This document shows, one piece after another, positions 25,220 to 34,830 of a DNA stretch of 64,000 nucleotides (positions are counted from its first letter, which is position 1; each line of letters starts with the position of its first letter). The stretch spans positions 1-64,000 of the forward strand of contig NZ_FNZQ01000001.1 in assembly GCF_900109285.1 (NCBI RefSeq), written 5' to 3'. Position numbers and translations under genes: made by a program. The notes beneath the pieces were generated by a model. It was not told the origin of the DNA, did not search any database, and worked only from the letters and a program-made list of their open reading frames with translations. The DNA comes from Jannaschia helgolandensis. GTDB lineage: Bacteria > Pseudomonadota > Alphaproteobacteria > Rhodobacterales > Rhodobacteraceae.

Positions 25220-26404
25220 ATGCCCCCCGTCATTACCGACATCGAAGACCTGCACAGGCTCTACCGCCGCCGCGTCCCCAGGATGTTCTACGACTACTGC
25301 CAGTCCGGCAGCTGGACCGAGCAGACCTATCGCGAGAACGAAACCGACTTCGACCTTATTCGGTTGCGCCAACGTGTTGCAGTCGACATGGAGGGCCGGT
25401 CGGTCCGGTCCAAGATGATCGGGCGCGAGGTCGCGATGCCGGTGGCGCTGGCGCCGGTCGGTCTGACGGGGATGCAACACGCGGACGGCGAAATCCTTGC
25501 CGCGAAGGCCGCCGAAGCGATGGGGGTGCCGTTCACCCTTTCCACGATGTCGATCTGTTCGATCGAGGACGTGGCCCGGAATACGACCGCACCGTTCTGG
25601 TTTCAGCTCTATGTGATGCGGGACGAGGATTTCATCGACCGCCTGATCGAACGCGCGCAGGCCGCCGGGTGCGATGCTCTGGTCATAACGCTTGATCTGC
25701 AGATCATGGGTCAACGCCACAAGGACCTGAAAAACGGCCTTAGCGCCCCGCCCAAGCTGACGCCCACGTCCATCGCCAACATGATGACGAAGGTGCAGTG
25801 GGGTCTGGGGATGGCGCAAACCAAGCGCAGGTTCTTCGGCAATATCATCGGCCATGCCAAGGGGGTCGAGGACGCGTCGTCACTGTCGTCCTGGACGGCG
25901 GAGCAATTCGATCCCCGGCTGGATTGGGACAAGATCCGGCGGCTGAAGGAGAAGTGGGGCGGCAAGGTCATCCTGAAGGGCATCCTCGACGCCGAGGATG
26001 CGCGCATGGCGCTGGCTGTCGGAGCGGACGCCATCGTCGTGTCGAACCACGGCGGGCGGCAGTTGGACGGCGCGCTGTCGTCGATCCGCATGTTGTCTGA
26101 AATAGTCGACGCCGTGGGCGACCAGATCGAGGTTCACATGGACGGCGGCATCCGGTCGGGGCAAGACGTGCTGAAGGCGATCGCGATGGGGGCCAAGGGC
26201 ACCTATATCGGCCGGGCTTTCATCTATGGTCTGGGGGCCATGGGTCAGGCGGGTGTGACACGTGCACTGGAAGTGATCCGTCGCGAGTTGGACGTTACGA
26301 TGGCGCTGTGTGGCGAGAAGGACATTCATAATGTCGGGCGGCACAACCTGTTGGTGCCCAGGGGATTCAGCGGCGAATGGGACCCTCGCGGACGAGACGG
26401 CTGA
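25220..26404 (+). CDS. lldD: FMN-dependent alpha-hydroxy acid dehydrogenase, L-lactate dehydrogenase type
   Basis: This 394-aa flavoprotein of the LldD/glycolate oxidase family oxidises L-lactate or a similar 2-hydroxy acid, passing electrons to the respiratory chain or oxygen. It has ALAPVGLTGMQHADGE, FQLYVMRDEDF and the catalytic SNHGGRQLDG (His and Arg near residues 277-280), then DGGIRSGQDVLKA. It could use lactate arising from rhamnose-derived lactaldehyde, but it is unlinked to the rha locus, so this is only an inference. Its 3' end overlaps the convergent MFS gene by 38 bp. Confidence 0.88.
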   Translation: MPPVITDIEDLHRLYRRRVPRMFYDYCQSGSWTEQTYRENETDFDLIRLRQRVAVDMEGRSVRSKMIGREVAMPVALAPVGLTGMQHADGEILAAKAAEAMGVPFTLSTMSICSIEDVARNTTAPFWFQLYVMRDEDFIDRLIERAQAAGCDALVITLDLQIMGQRHKDLKNGLSAPPKLTPTSIANMMTKVQWGLGMAQTKRRFFGNIIGHAKGVEDASSLSSWTAEQFDPRLDWDKIRRLKEKWGGKVILKGILDAEDARMALAVGADAIVVSNHGGRQLDGALSSIRMLSEIVDAVGDQIEVHMDGGIRSGQDVLKAIAMGAKGTYIGRAFIYGLGAMGQAGVTRALEVIRRELDVTMALCGEKDIHNVGRHNLLVPRGFSGEWDPRGRDG

Positions 26405-27509
26405 GCGGCCAGATCGCCGCCAGAAGAATCGCGACGCAGGCGAAGGCCCAGCGCAGGCCGAACGTCTGCGCACCAATCCCCATCAGGGCGGGCGCGATAA
26501 AGAAACCGATGAAGCCGATCACGGCGACCCGCGCGATGACGGCGGTCCGTTGTGACGGCAGCGACAATCGGCCCGCCAGGGCCAGACCCATCGGACCTAT
26601 GACCGAGATACCAAGCCCCATCAGGCCGAACCCGATATAGGCAACGAACGGCGTCGGAGCGGCGGCGGCGATCAATACCCCGGCAACAGCCAGCGCTGTG
26701 GCGATACGGATAACGCCGATCTCGGAAAGGCGCGCGGCGACGGCCTGCCCCGAGAAACGGCCCACGGCCATCGTCAGGCCCAGCATCGCCGGGCCGAATG
26801 CGCCTTCGGCAGCGCCACCCAGAAGGGTGCGTTCGATATGCAGGGCCGACCAGCTTTCGACCGTCGCCTCGGCCATGAAACCGATCAGCACGATCGCCCC
26901 GCACAGCGCCACCAGTCCCAATGGAAGGCGCGGGACGGGACCGTTGCCGACGTCCCGAACCGCGACCTGCATCATCTGGAACGGCGCGGTCGCCAGAACC
27001 AGCATCGCTATCGCCGGAAAGATCGCGCCCGGTCCCCAGCCCGCCTCGCGCATGGCACCGGTCAGCAGGGCCGAGACGGCGTAGGCCACAGAAAACATAG
27101 CATGGTTCACGTTCATCAGGCTGCGGCTTGTTCGCGTCTCGATCTCGGAAACGCGGGCATTCATCACCACGTCGGTCAGGCCCGATGTCGCACCAAGGAT
27201 CATCAGGATCACGAAGAACAACGGCACTGTATAGGCCACGGCTGGCAGCATTGACGCCGCCGCCAATATCACCGTGCCAGCCGGCAGCGCCCAACGTCCC
27301 ATCCTTCGGTCCCAGCGCGGCGCGATATAGAGCGTGGTGGACAACCCGATGGCCGTGCCCAGCAACAGGAGCCCGAAGGAGGCGTCATCCACGCCGATCC
27401 GCGCCTTCAGCACTGGGGCCATGGCCGCGATGCAGCCCCAGGTCAGACCGACGGCCATGAAAGCGGCAACCGGCGCGCGGCTGAGGCGAAGGGCAGAAAG
27501 GATCGACAT
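26367..27509 (-). CDS. Major facilitator superfamily transporter
   Basis: This 380-aa protein has about twelve hydrophobic segments, with an MFS-like loop after the second (APRWDRRMGRW) and NARVSEIETRTSRSLMNVNH in the middle, reminiscent of FucP/sugar-type or YbjJ-type carriers. The substrate cannot be read. The end overlaps the lldD 3' end on the opposite strand, where coding continues to the MFS stop (VREGPIRR). It is monocistronic, with smpB further on in the same direction after about 100 bp. Confidence 0.85.
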   Translation of the reverse strand: MSILSALRLSRAPVAAFMAVGLTWGCIAAMAPVLKARIGVDDASFGLLLLGTAIGLSTTLYIAPRWDRRMGRWALPAGTVILAAASMLPAVAYTVPLFFVILMILGATSGLTDVVMNARVSEIETRTSRSLMNVNHAMFSVAYAVSALLTGAMREAGWGPGAIFPAIAMLVLATAPFQMMQVAVRDVGNGPVPRLPLGLVALCGAIVLIGFMAEATVESWSALHIERTLLGGAAEGAFGPAMLGLTMAVGRFSGQAVAARLSEIGVIRIATALAVAGVLIAAAAPTPFVAYIGFGLMGLGISVIGPMGLALAGRLSLPSQRTAVIARVAVIGFIGFFIAPALMGIGAQTFGLRWAFACVAILLAAIWPLSRLVREGPIRR

Positions 27510-27618
27510 GGGCGGCAGGTGGTCCGTTCGTTCGGTTGAAAGCGGCGGGTCATCTGCCAGTTTCTCTTGGCGAAAATATCCCGGAGGAGCCGAAGGCCGG
27601 GGCTGGCCCCCGCCGGAT

Positions 27619-28095
27619 CTAGCCGTGATCCTTCATCAGGCGGGCCTTCTGCCGCTGCCAGTCGCGCTTGGCCGCGGTTTCGCGCTTGTCGTGGTTCTTC
27701 TTGCCCTTGCCGACGCCGATCTTCAGCTTCACCATGCCCCGATGGTTGAAATACATCACCAGTGGAACCAGCGTGTAGCCCTCGCGCGCCGTGGCATTCC
27801 AAAGCTTCGACATCTCGCGGGAGCGTACCAGCAGCTTGCGGCGGCGACGCTCTTCATGGCCGAAGGTCTTGGCCTGTGCATAGGGCGCGATATAGCCATT
27901 CACCAACCATAACTCGCCCTCTTTCACCTCGGCATAGGATTCGGCGATGTTCGCCCCGCCCTGCCGCAGCGACTTGACCTCGGACCCCTCCAGCATGATG
28001 CCGCATTCGATATCGTCCTCGATCGCGTAATCGTAGCGGGCCCGCCGGTTCTCGGCGATTACCTTGTAGTTCTTGTCTTTGTCATCCTTGGCCAT
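27619..28095 (-). CDS. smpB: SsrA-binding protein
   Basis: This 158-aa SmpB binds tmRNA and brings it to stalled ribosomes for trans-translation. It has the expected [34 protein letters not shown] and the lysine-rich C-terminal tail ([18 protein letters not shown]) that enters the mRNA channel. Length and start are standard. It lies downstream of dapA in the same direction, an arrangement common in Rhodobacterales. tmRNA itself is not in the window. Confidence 0.97.
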   Translation of the reverse strand: MAKDDKDKNYKVIAENRRARYDYAIEDDIECGIMLEGSEVKSLRQGGANIAESYAEVKEGELWLVNGYIAPYAQAKTFGHEERRRRKLLVRSREMSKLWNATAREGYTLVPLVMYFNHRGMVKLKIGVGKGKKNHDKRETAAKRDWQRQKARLMKDHG

Positions 28096-28297
28096 GTTGT
28101 GCCACTTAGGCCTGTGCAGCCGCCCTGTCCACGGGGGAGAAGCGACGCGACAGGAAGTTCCAACCGACCGCGACCGGCGTCATCGCGCCAGCCGCTAAAC
28201 CAGCGCCTGCAACCCTGCGCCCGCCACGACCCAGCCGCTCGACGATGCACCACCAGGCCCGGCACAAGGCCCCTGGGCAGGCCCTATATCGTCTCGG

Positions 28298-29170
28298 TCA
28301 ATTCAGCAGACCGGCGTGGCGCATGGCCTCGGCGATTCGGGTTCTGGTGCCTTCGGTGGCAGGCGTGATGGGCAGGCGGACCTCGTCCGAACATTTGCCC
28401 AGCATCGCCAATGCGGTCTTGGCCCCGACGACGCCCGGTTCAGCGAAAATGGCCTGATGCAGCGGCATCAGCCGGTCCTGAATGTCCAGCGCAGTGGCAT
28501 AATCGCCCGCGAACGTCGCCTCGTGCAATTGCGACAGCAAGCGCGGCGCGACATTGCAGGTCACCGAAATGCATCCCACCCCGCCCTGCGCGTTGAAGCC
28601 GTGCGCCGTCGCATCCTCGCCCGAAAGCTGGATGAAGTCCTTGCCACAGGTAATTCGCTGCGCCGAAACGCGGGCCAGATCGCCCGTCGCATCCTTGACG
28701 CCGACGATATTCGGCAACTTCGCCAGTTCGCCCATTGTCGCGGGCGTCATGTCGACGACCGACCGACCGGGAATGTTGTAGATGATGATCGGGATGCCGA
28801 CCTCGTTCAGCGCAGTGTAATGCGCGATCAGGCCCGCCTGCGTCGGCTTGTTGTAATAGGGCGTGACGACCAGCGCACCGTCCGCGCCGACGTCCCTGGC
28901 GAACTGTACGAAGCGCAGCGCCTCGGCGGTGTTGTTGGACCCGGCCCCTGCGATCACCTTGACCCGGCCCGCCGCGCGTTTGACGACGGCCTTGATGACC
29001 GCCTCGTGTTCGGCGTGAGTCAACGTCGGGCTTTCGCCGGTGGTGCCGACCGGGACCAACCCGTGGGAGCCTTCTTCGATCTGCCAGTCGACCAGCGCGT
29101 CCAGCGCGTCGAAATCGACCTCGCCATTCTTGAGGGGCGTCACCAACGCGGGCATGGAGCCTTTGAACAT
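28298..29170 (-). CDS. dapA: 4-hydroxy-tetrahydrodipicolinate synthase
   Basis: This 290-aa TIM-barrel lyase condenses pyruvate with aspartate semialdehyde in the lysine/diaminopimelate pathway. It begins [20 protein letters not shown] and has [29 protein letters not shown] (catalytic Tyr) and [13 protein letters not shown] (Schiff-base Lys). Diaminopimelate feeds peptidoglycan, which fits the neighbouring divergent lytic transglycosylase. About 200 bp to smpB shows no gene and no lysine riboswitch is visible. Confidence 0.96.
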   Translation of the reverse strand: MFKGSMPALVTPLKNGEVDFDALDALVDWQIEEGSHGLVPVGTTGESPTLTHAEHEAVIKAVVKRAAGRVKVIAGAGSNNTAEALRFVQFARDVGADGALVVTPYYNKPTQAGLIAHYTALNEVGIPIIIYNIPGRSVVDMTPATMGELAKLPNIVGVKDATGDLARVSAQRITCGKDFIQLSGEDATAHGFNAQGGVGCISVTCNVAPRLLSQLHEATFAGDYATALDIQDRLMPLHQAIFAEPGVVGAKTALAMLGKCSDEVRLPITPATEGTRTRIAEAMRHAGLLN

Positions 29171-29301
29171 CGACGCATCCTCCTGTGGTCCGTATTCGCG
29201 CGGAAACTAGCCGGGGCCGTGCGGCGCGGCAAGGTGATGCTTTTTGATGGATCGCATCACTGTTAGTCGCCATGCGAGTGCCTTGCCCCTATATTGACGG
29301 A

Positions 29302-31284
29302 ATGATGTTCAAAGACTTTCTTGCCGCAGCCACATTGACCTTCGCCCTGACCCTCAGTGGACAAGGGCAGGCCAATCCCGCAGTTGCTGCGGGGATTGCA
29401 GCCCTGCGCGCGGATGACGAGGTCGGGACCCGTGCCGCGTTGACGCAGACCGACGACCAGATCGCCCGCGATGTCATCTTGTGGCACCTTCTGCGGGCCC
29501 GGAAAGGTACCTTTTCGGAAGGGGAGGATTTCCTGCGCCGCAACCCCGACTGGCCCGGTCTGAACCTTCTGCGCGCGCGGGTGGAGCTGGACATTCCGGC
29601 CACCATTGCGCCCGAACGGATTGTCGCATTCTTCGACGGTGCACCGCCCCGCACCTCGCGTGGGGCGCTGATGCTGACGATCGCGCTTATGTCACTGAAC
29701 CGCGAGACCGAAGCCGAAACCGTCGCCATCGACGCTTGGCTGACGATGCCGATGTCCGCCGCGTCCGAGGCGGGATTCCTCGAAATCATGGGTGATCTCC
29801 TGCGCCCTTTCGACGCCGCCAGGCTGGATGCAATGACCTGGGGAGGCGATATACAGTCGGCTGAACGGACGCTGGCCCGCGTCACCGGACCCGAAGCTGC
29901 ACTGGCCCGCGCGCGCATTGCATTGCGCGCCGGGCGCGAAGGCGTGGACGAGTTGATCGCGGCAGTCCCCGAAGGTTTCCGCGACCATCAGGGACTGGCC
30001 TACGAACGGTTCCGCTGGCGCCTTGGCAAGTCCCGGCTGGACGGCCCCGATGGGGCGCTGGCGTTGCTGTTTGCCTTTGATGCCGACGCCGACACGCTTG
30101 GCAACCCGAGCGTATGGGGCCAGCACCGGGAGCGTCTGGCGCGCAGCCTGATGCAGAACGGTCGATACGAAGATGCCTATCGCGTGGCTGCGAAACACAA
30201 TCTGCCCGAAGGCGATTCCAACATCCCGGGGAACGAATGGCTGGCGGGATATATTGCGCTGCGGTTCCTTGATCGCCCCCAGGATGCCGCCGTGCATTTC
30301 CGTACCTTCGATGGCAACGTGGCCTCGCCCATCTCCAAGGGGCGCGCCGGGTATTGGCTGGGGCGCGCACTGGAAGCCAGCGGCGATGCCACGGGGGCTG
30401 TCACGGCCTATATCATGGGCGCGCGCTACCAGACCAGTTTCTATGGACAGTTGGCCGCCGAGCGCGCCAATCTGCCGGCCGATCCTCTGCTGAACGGGAG
30501 CGAGGTTTTTCCTCCTCTCGACCAGACCTCCTTTGCACAATCCAGTCTGTTGGCCGCCGCGCGTCTGCTGGACGGTTTGGGCGAACGCGAACTGGCCGAA
30601 ATGTTTCTGGCCGAACTGGCCGAAAGCCTGCCGCGCGCCGAAATCGGCAGCCTGCTCGATGTCATTCTCGACGATCTGGGCGATGCGCATGTCGCACTTC
30701 TGGTGGCCAAGCGCGCGGCCCAGTCGGGCTATGAATTGCACAGGGGGTATTTCCCGGTAACGGATCTGGCCACCATCGAAAGCCCGGTCGCACCCGAGCT
30801 TGCCCTGTCGATCGCGCGTCGCGAATCCGAATTCAATCCGATCGTCGTGTCGGGCGCGGGCGCAGCCGGACTGATGCAGCTGATGCCGGGCACCGCGCGC
30901 GATATGGCGGCGCTGGTCGGCATTCCGTATCGTCAACCGGCGTTGACGGAAGAGCCGCTCTATAACGCACGCCTCGGCACCGCCTACCTGAGGGAGCTGG
31001 AGGCGGAGTTCGGCTTGTCTCCGATCCTGATCCCGGCCGCCTATAATGCCGGACCCACCCGCGCGCGGCGCTGGTCTGCGGAGTTCGGCAACCCGTCCGA
31101 CCCGTCCATCGACGTCATCGACTGGATCGAGGATGTGCCCTACAGCGAGACGCGCAACTACATCATGCGGGTATCGGAAAGTCTTCTGCCCTATCATGCG
31201 CAACTGACCGGCTCGGTCGAGGATGTGAAACTGGAAGACTGGCTGAAGGACGGCTACGGCGACCTGGCGCAACGCAACAACTGA
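29302..31284 (+). CDS. slt: Soluble lytic murein transglycosylase
   Basis: This exported protein of about 660 aa cleaves the glycan backbone of peptidoglycan. It has a signal-like N-terminus (MMFKDFLAAATLTFALTLSG), a long helical Slt70-type superhelix (residues about 40-490), then the GH23 catalytic domain with SIARRESEFNP (catalytic Glu near residue 510), GAAGLMQLMPGTARDMA and AAYNAGPTRARRW. The open frame reaches upstream to 29272, but the ATG pair at 29302/29305 fits the signal peptide better. It diverges from dapA, a conserved pairing in this group. Confidence 0.93.
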   Translation: MMFKDFLAAATLTFALTLSGQGQANPAVAAGIAALRADDEVGTRAALTQTDDQIARDVILWHLLRARKGTFSEGEDFLRRNPDWPGLNLLRARVELDIPATIAPERIVAFFDGAPPRTSRGALMLTIALMSLNRETEAETVAIDAWLTMPMSAASEAGFLEIMGDLLRPFDAARLDAMTWGGDIQSAERTLARVTGPEAALARARIALRAGREGVDELIAAVPEGFRDHQGLAYERFRWRLGKSRLDGPDGALALLFAFDADADTLGNPSVWGQHRERLARSLMQNGRYEDAYRVAAKHNLPEGDSNIPGNEWLAGYIALRFLDRPQDAAVHFRTFDGNVASPISKGRAGYWLGRALEASGDATGAVTAYIMGARYQTSFYGQLAAERANLPADPLLNGSEVFPPLDQTSFAQSSLLAAARLLDGLGERELAEMFLAELAESLPRAEIGSLLDVILDDLGDAHVALLVAKRAAQSGYELHRGYFPVTDLATIESPVAPELALSIARRESEFNPIVVSGAGAAGLMQLMPGTARDMAALVGIPYRQPALTEEPLYNARLGTAYLRELEAEFGLSPILIPAAYNAGPTRARRWSAEFGNPSDPSIDVIDWIEDVPYSETRNYIMRVSESLLPYHAQLTGSVEDVKLEDWLKDGYGDLAQRNN

Positions 31285-31398
31285 CGCCCGGGACACAGCG
31301 CCGCCGCATGACAGACAGGGCGGGAATGAACGGGACTATGACAGGCCAAGGGGCGACGCCGAACCCATCCGCGCCGCAATCGTTGCCTCACCTCCCGC

Positions 31399-32346
31399 TC
31401 AACCGTTTCGGCCGGGTGCGGCGTGTTCTGGAACATCGTCTTTCCGAAAACCGTCTGCGCCCCGGTCGGTCGATGCCTCCTGTGCCTGGTCGACCCGTCG
31501 TCCCCGCCAGAGCGTGAAGAGACCCGCCGCTATGACGATGGCCGCGCCCAGAACGACCTGCGCCTGCAATGCCTCGCCGAAGACGGTCACGCCGATAAAG
31601 GACGCGAACACAAGTTGTAGATAGGCGAATGGCTGGACCACGCCGACCTCCGCCACCTCGTAACAGCGGATCAGCAACCAGTGCCCCGTTGCGCCTGAAA
31701 GGCACAGCGCAGCCATCCACCCCCAATCGGACAATGTCATAGGCTCCCAGAACCAGACTCCGACCAGGGTGATTGCCATGGCTCCGACCGTGCCGGTCCA
31801 GAAGAAACTGGTCGCCGTCGTGTCGCGTCGCGCGACATATCGGGTCAGCAAACCATACATCGCAAACAATGCCGCCGCCGTCAGTGGAACGAGTGCGGCG
31901 GGCGAAAATACCGTCACACCCGGCTGTAGGATAATCAGCACACCCACGAAGCCCAGCGCAATGGCGGTCCACCTGCGCCAGCCCACGCGCTCGCCCAGGA
32001 TCGGGCCGGACAGGGCGGCGGCCAGCAAGGGGTACGCCGCGAAAATGGCATGCGCCTCGACCAGTCCCAGCAGGACGAAACCGGCCACCATGACGCAGAT
32101 TTCTCCCACCAGAAGCAATCCGCGCAGGCCCTGGATCACTGGCTGCGACGTGGCGGCAGCGGCGCGCAACCCGCCCGCCCTGCGCGCGGCAATGGCAATG
32201 ACAAAGGCGGCGAAGAACCAATACCGGATCATCACAACCATCAGTACGTTATATTCCCCGGCCAGATGCCGCGAGAGGCCGTCCTGGATGGCGAACACGA
32301 AGGTCGTCGCCACCATCAGCGCGATACCCAGCCGGTCGCCCCTCAT
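31399..32346 (-). CDS. DMT-superfamily (EamA) transporter
   Basis: This 315-aa protein has ten hydrophobic segments in two EamA repeats, starting MRGDRLGIALMVATTFVFAI. Visible features are GLRGLLLVGEICVMVAGFVL, LGERVGWRRWTAIALGFVGV and a C-terminal LGAAIVIAAGLFTLWRGRR. It probably exports a small metabolite; the substrate is unknown. The ATG overlaps the mnmD stop (ATGA at 32343-32346), so it is coupled to mnmD. The polar tail of about 30 residues is longer than usual. Confidence 0.88.
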   Translation of the reverse strand: MRGDRLGIALMVATTFVFAIQDGLSRHLAGEYNVLMVVMIRYWFFAAFVIAIAARRAGGLRAAAATSQPVIQGLRGLLLVGEICVMVAGFVLLGLVEAHAIFAAYPLLAAALSGPILGERVGWRRWTAIALGFVGVLIILQPGVTVFSPAALVPLTAAALFAMYGLLTRYVARRDTTATSFFWTGTVGAMAITLVGVWFWEPMTLSDWGWMAALCLSGATGHWLLIRCYEVAEVGVVQPFAYLQLVFASFIGVTVFGEALQAQVVLGAAIVIAAGLFTLWRGRRVDQAQEASTDRGADGFRKDDVPEHAAPGRNG

Positions 32347-33011
32347 CGCAGGACGCCTCGTGTCATATGGCGTTTGCGTCCGAAGCCTGGCACGCGTTCC
32401 ACGGCAAACCCCGCAGCGCCCAGCGCCTGCCGGACATGGCCCGCCGCAGTATAGGTGGCGAAGGTGCCGCCCGGCGCGGTATGGCGCGCGACCTCGGCCA
32501 TCAGGTCCGCTCCCCACATCTCGGGATTTCGAGCGGGCGAGAAACCGTCCAGAAACCATGCATCTGCACGTCCGTTCCATGCAGGCAGGGTTTGGCGTAC
32601 GTCGCCTTGAACGATTTCGATTTCGACCCCCGGCAGGGTGATCCGGTCGCCGGGCCACTGATCCAGCAGGGGCGTCGCGTCGATGCCCGGAAACGCCGAT
32701 AAGGCGCGCGCCATATCGTCCCGCCCCATTGGATAAGCCTCGAATGACGTGAAGCGCAGCGCCCCCGCTCCGGTCCAGTCCTGCGCCATCACCAGCGCAT
32801 TCAGCCCCGTCCCGAAACCCAGTTCGGCGATGTGAAACCCGGCGCGCAGGCGCGTCGCCAGATCGTTGCCTCGCACAAAAACGTGCCGTGTCTCCTCCGC
32901 CCCGTCGATGATCGAAAAATACGGGTCGTCGAAGCGCACCGCCACAGGTGTACCCTCGCGCCATTCCAGATCGGGCACGCCTGTCGTCGGGTCCGGGTTT
33001 CCGTCGCTCAT
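32343..33011 (-). CDS. mnmD: tRNA 5-methylaminomethyl-2-thiouridine(34) methyltransferase
   Basis: This 222-aa SAM-dependent methyltransferase corresponds to the N-terminal domain of E. coli MnmC and makes the last methylation of mnm5s2U34. It has AELGFGTGLNALVMAQDW (SAM-binding), TSFEAYPMGRDDM and LDGFSPARNPEMW. The frame is open upstream, but homology begins at MSDGNPDPTTGVPDLEW. It is divergent from an FAD oxidoreductase like the other half of MnmC, with only 46 bp between, so the two halves of the E. coli fusion are separate here. Confidence 0.9.
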   Translation of the reverse strand: MSDGNPDPTTGVPDLEWREGTPVAVRFDDPYFSIIDGAEETRHVFVRGNDLATRLRAGFHIAELGFGTGLNALVMAQDWTGAGALRFTSFEAYPMGRDDMARALSAFPGIDATPLLDQWPGDRITLPGVEIEIVQGDVRQTLPAWNGRADAWFLDGFSPARNPEMWGADLMAEVARHTAPGGTFATYTAAGHVRQALGAAGFAVERVPGFGRKRHMTRGVLR

Positions 33012-33057
33012 ATCCTGCCCTATGGCCTTGATGTGACTGGACAGGAAGGGCGAGGAA

Positions 33058-34098
33058 TTGGCAATCGACGTGACGATCCTTGGGGCAGGCGTTTTTGGAT
33101 TAGGCTGTGCCTGGGCGATGGCGCGGCGCGGCGCGAAAGTCCGCGTGGTCGATCCCAATGGCGTGGGCGCAGGGGCGTCCGGTGGCATCGTCGGGGCGCT
33201 GGCCCCGCATGTCCCAGAACAATGGAACGACAAGAAGGCCTTCCAACTGGACAGTCTGCTGATGGCGCGGGATTGGTGGAAGGCCGTGGCCGAAGTCGGC
33301 GGCGGCGATCCCGGATACGCGCGAACGGGCCGTCTGCAACCCATCCCCGACAAGGCGGCACACGCGCTGGCAATGGAACGCGCAGTCGGCGCCGCGACGC
33401 TGTGGCAGGAACACGCGACATGGACCATCGAGCCTGCCCCTCAGGAATGGTCACCCGGCACGCCGACCGTTATCCGCGACACCCTGTCCGCACGCATTCA
33501 TCCACGCCGCGCCTGCGAGGCACTGGCGTCGGCCATACGCGCCACGGGCGGAGAGATCGTGCCTTCGGGAGATATCGGGGGCTTCGTTCTGCACGCCACG
33601 GGTTGGCGGGGACTGACCGCGATGCGGGACGACCGGGGCCGCACGGCTGGCACCGGCGTAAAGGGACAGGCGGCATTGTTGCGCCTGGACCGCCGCGACC
33701 TGCCGCAGCTTTATGCACACGGCATGCATATCGTGCCGCATTCGGATGGCACGGTAGCCATCGGCTCGACCTCGGAGCGGGAGTTCGCGGATACCTCCAC
33801 CGATGATCGACTCGACGACCTGCTGGCCCGCGCCTGCACCGCTGTGCCTGCACTGGTCGGGGCCGAGGTGCTGCAACGCTGGGCCGGTGTGCGTCCTCGG
33901 GCCCGGTCCCGCGCGCCGTTGATCGGAGCATGGCCCGGGCGGGACGGACATTTCGTCGCCAACGGCGGCTTCAAGATCGGGTTTGGTGTCGCGCCCAAGG
34001 TGGCGGAAGTGATGGCCGACCTGATCCTGTCGGGAACCAACAATATCCCCGATCCCTTCCGTACCGATCATCTTGCACCCTGGGTCTCAGGCGTCTAA
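33058..34098 (+). CDS. FAD-dependent oxidoreductase resembling the MnmC C-terminal domain
   Basis: This 346-aa DAO-family flavoprotein has an N-terminal dinucleotide fold ILGAGVFGLGCAWAMARRGA and a GAGASGGIVGALAPHVPEQW segment like MnmC/DadA. It ends VANGGFKIGFGVAPKVAEVM. In E. coli the fused domain converts cmnm5U to nm5U in tRNA wobble position 34. The location head-to-head with mnmD supports that job, but a D-amino-acid or glycine-oxidase role is possible. The start is TTG at 33058, with AGGAAGG about nine bases upstream; no ATG or GTG gives a proper N-terminus. Confidence 0.75.
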   Translation: MAIDVTILGAGVFGLGCAWAMARRGAKVRVVDPNGVGAGASGGIVGALAPHVPEQWNDKKAFQLDSLLMARDWWKAVAEVGGGDPGYARTGRLQPIPDKAAHALAMERAVGAATLWQEHATWTIEPAPQEWSPGTPTVIRDTLSARIHPRRACEALASAIRATGGEIVPSGDIGGFVLHATGWRGLTAMRDDRGRTAGTGVKGQAALLRLDRRDLPQLYAHGMHIVPHSDGTVAIGSTSEREFADTSTDDRLDDLLARACTAVPALVGAEVLQRWAGVRPRARSRAPLIGAWPGRDGHFVANGGFKIGFGVAPKVAEVMADLILSGTNNIPDPFRTDHLAPWVSGV

Positions 34099-34158
34099 AG
34101 TGCCCATCTGCCCGTCAGGGCCATGTCTCCGACCACCATGTCAAAACGGGTTACAGAA

Positions 34159-34770
34159 ATGAAAATACTTCCCGCCATCGTTGCGATGGCCGTTATCGTT
34201 GTCGCCTCGAACATCGGCGTCCAATTTTTAGTTGCTGACGGCTGGCTGACGTGGGGGGCGTTCACATACCCCCTCGCGTTCCTTGTCACCGACGTCACGA
34301 ACCGTCTTTATGGTCCTGATAATGCACGAAAAGTCGTGCTGGTCGGGTTCGTCGCGGGCCTTGCGTGTTCCCTGATCGGGACGCAGATCGTGGGGGAGTT
34401 CGGGCCATTGGTGACGCTGCGCATCGCGCTGGCGTCCGGAACGGCGTTCCTCGTGGCGCAACTGCTTGACCTGGCGATCTTTTCGAAGCTTCGGGATCGG
34501 GCCTGGTGGGTGGCTCCGTTGACATCTTCGGTGATCGGATCGGTTGTCGACACGGCACTGTTCTTCACCATTGCCTTCGCCGGTTTTCTTGCATTTCCAA
34601 CGACTTGGGGCGACGTGTCCTGGGCGCAGGAGACGACGGTTGTGGGGCCGCTGTGGGTCGGGCTGGGATTGGCGGATTGGGGCGTGAAGATGGCGATTGC
34701 GCTGCTGGCGCTGGTACCGTTTCGTGTCATTACGATGAATTTGCACCATGGATTGCGGGAAAGGGGTTGA
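34159..34770 (+). CDS. yhhQ: VUT/YhhQ family queuosine-precursor transporter
   Basis: This 203-aa membrane protein of the YhhQ/VUT (DUF165) family imports queuosine precursors such as preQ0 or queuine for tRNA wobble modification. It has about six spans, with AMAVIVVASNIGVQFLV, TYPLAFLVTDVTNRLYG (family-defining) and LLDLAIFSKLRDRAWW. I start at MKILP (34159), where hydrophobicity begins; an ATG at 34123 is also in frame. It sits beside the mnmD and MnmC-like genes, consistent with a tRNA-modification neighbourhood. Confidence 0.85.
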   Translation: MKILPAIVAMAVIVVASNIGVQFLVADGWLTWGAFTYPLAFLVTDVTNRLYGPDNARKVVLVGFVAGLACSLIGTQIVGEFGPLVTLRIALASGTAFLVAQLLDLAIFSKLRDRAWWVAPLTSSVIGSVVDTALFFTIAFAGFLAFPTTWGDVSWAQETTVVGPLWVGLGLADWGVKMAIALLALVPFRVITMNLHHGLRERG

Positions 34771-34813
34771 CCCACACAATATCTGTGCAAATCTACAAGC
34801 ACAGAAACCCATT

Positions 34814-34830
34814 GAAAGGAGGTGATCCAG
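34814..34830 (+). promoter_or_regulatory. Extended Shine-Dalgarno, 17-nt complement of the 16S rRNA tail
   Basis: GAAAGGAGGTGATCCAG is the exact complement of the usual 3' end of bacterial 16S rRNA (CTGGATCACCTCCTTTC). GGAGG lies 7 nt before a GTG start codon at 34830. A typical site matches only 4-7 nt. Nine of its bases (34817-34825) are also complementary to 34936-34944 in the same transcript. Confidence 0.7.

Noticed and set aside
29692-31296. 534-codon minus-strand open frame
   Set aside because: Antisense shadow of the lytic transglycosylase gene.
31308-31517. 69-codon plus-strand ORF after the transglycosylase gene
   Set aside because: Overlaps the 3' end of the DMT transporter gene and shows Pro/Arg-rich shadow composition.
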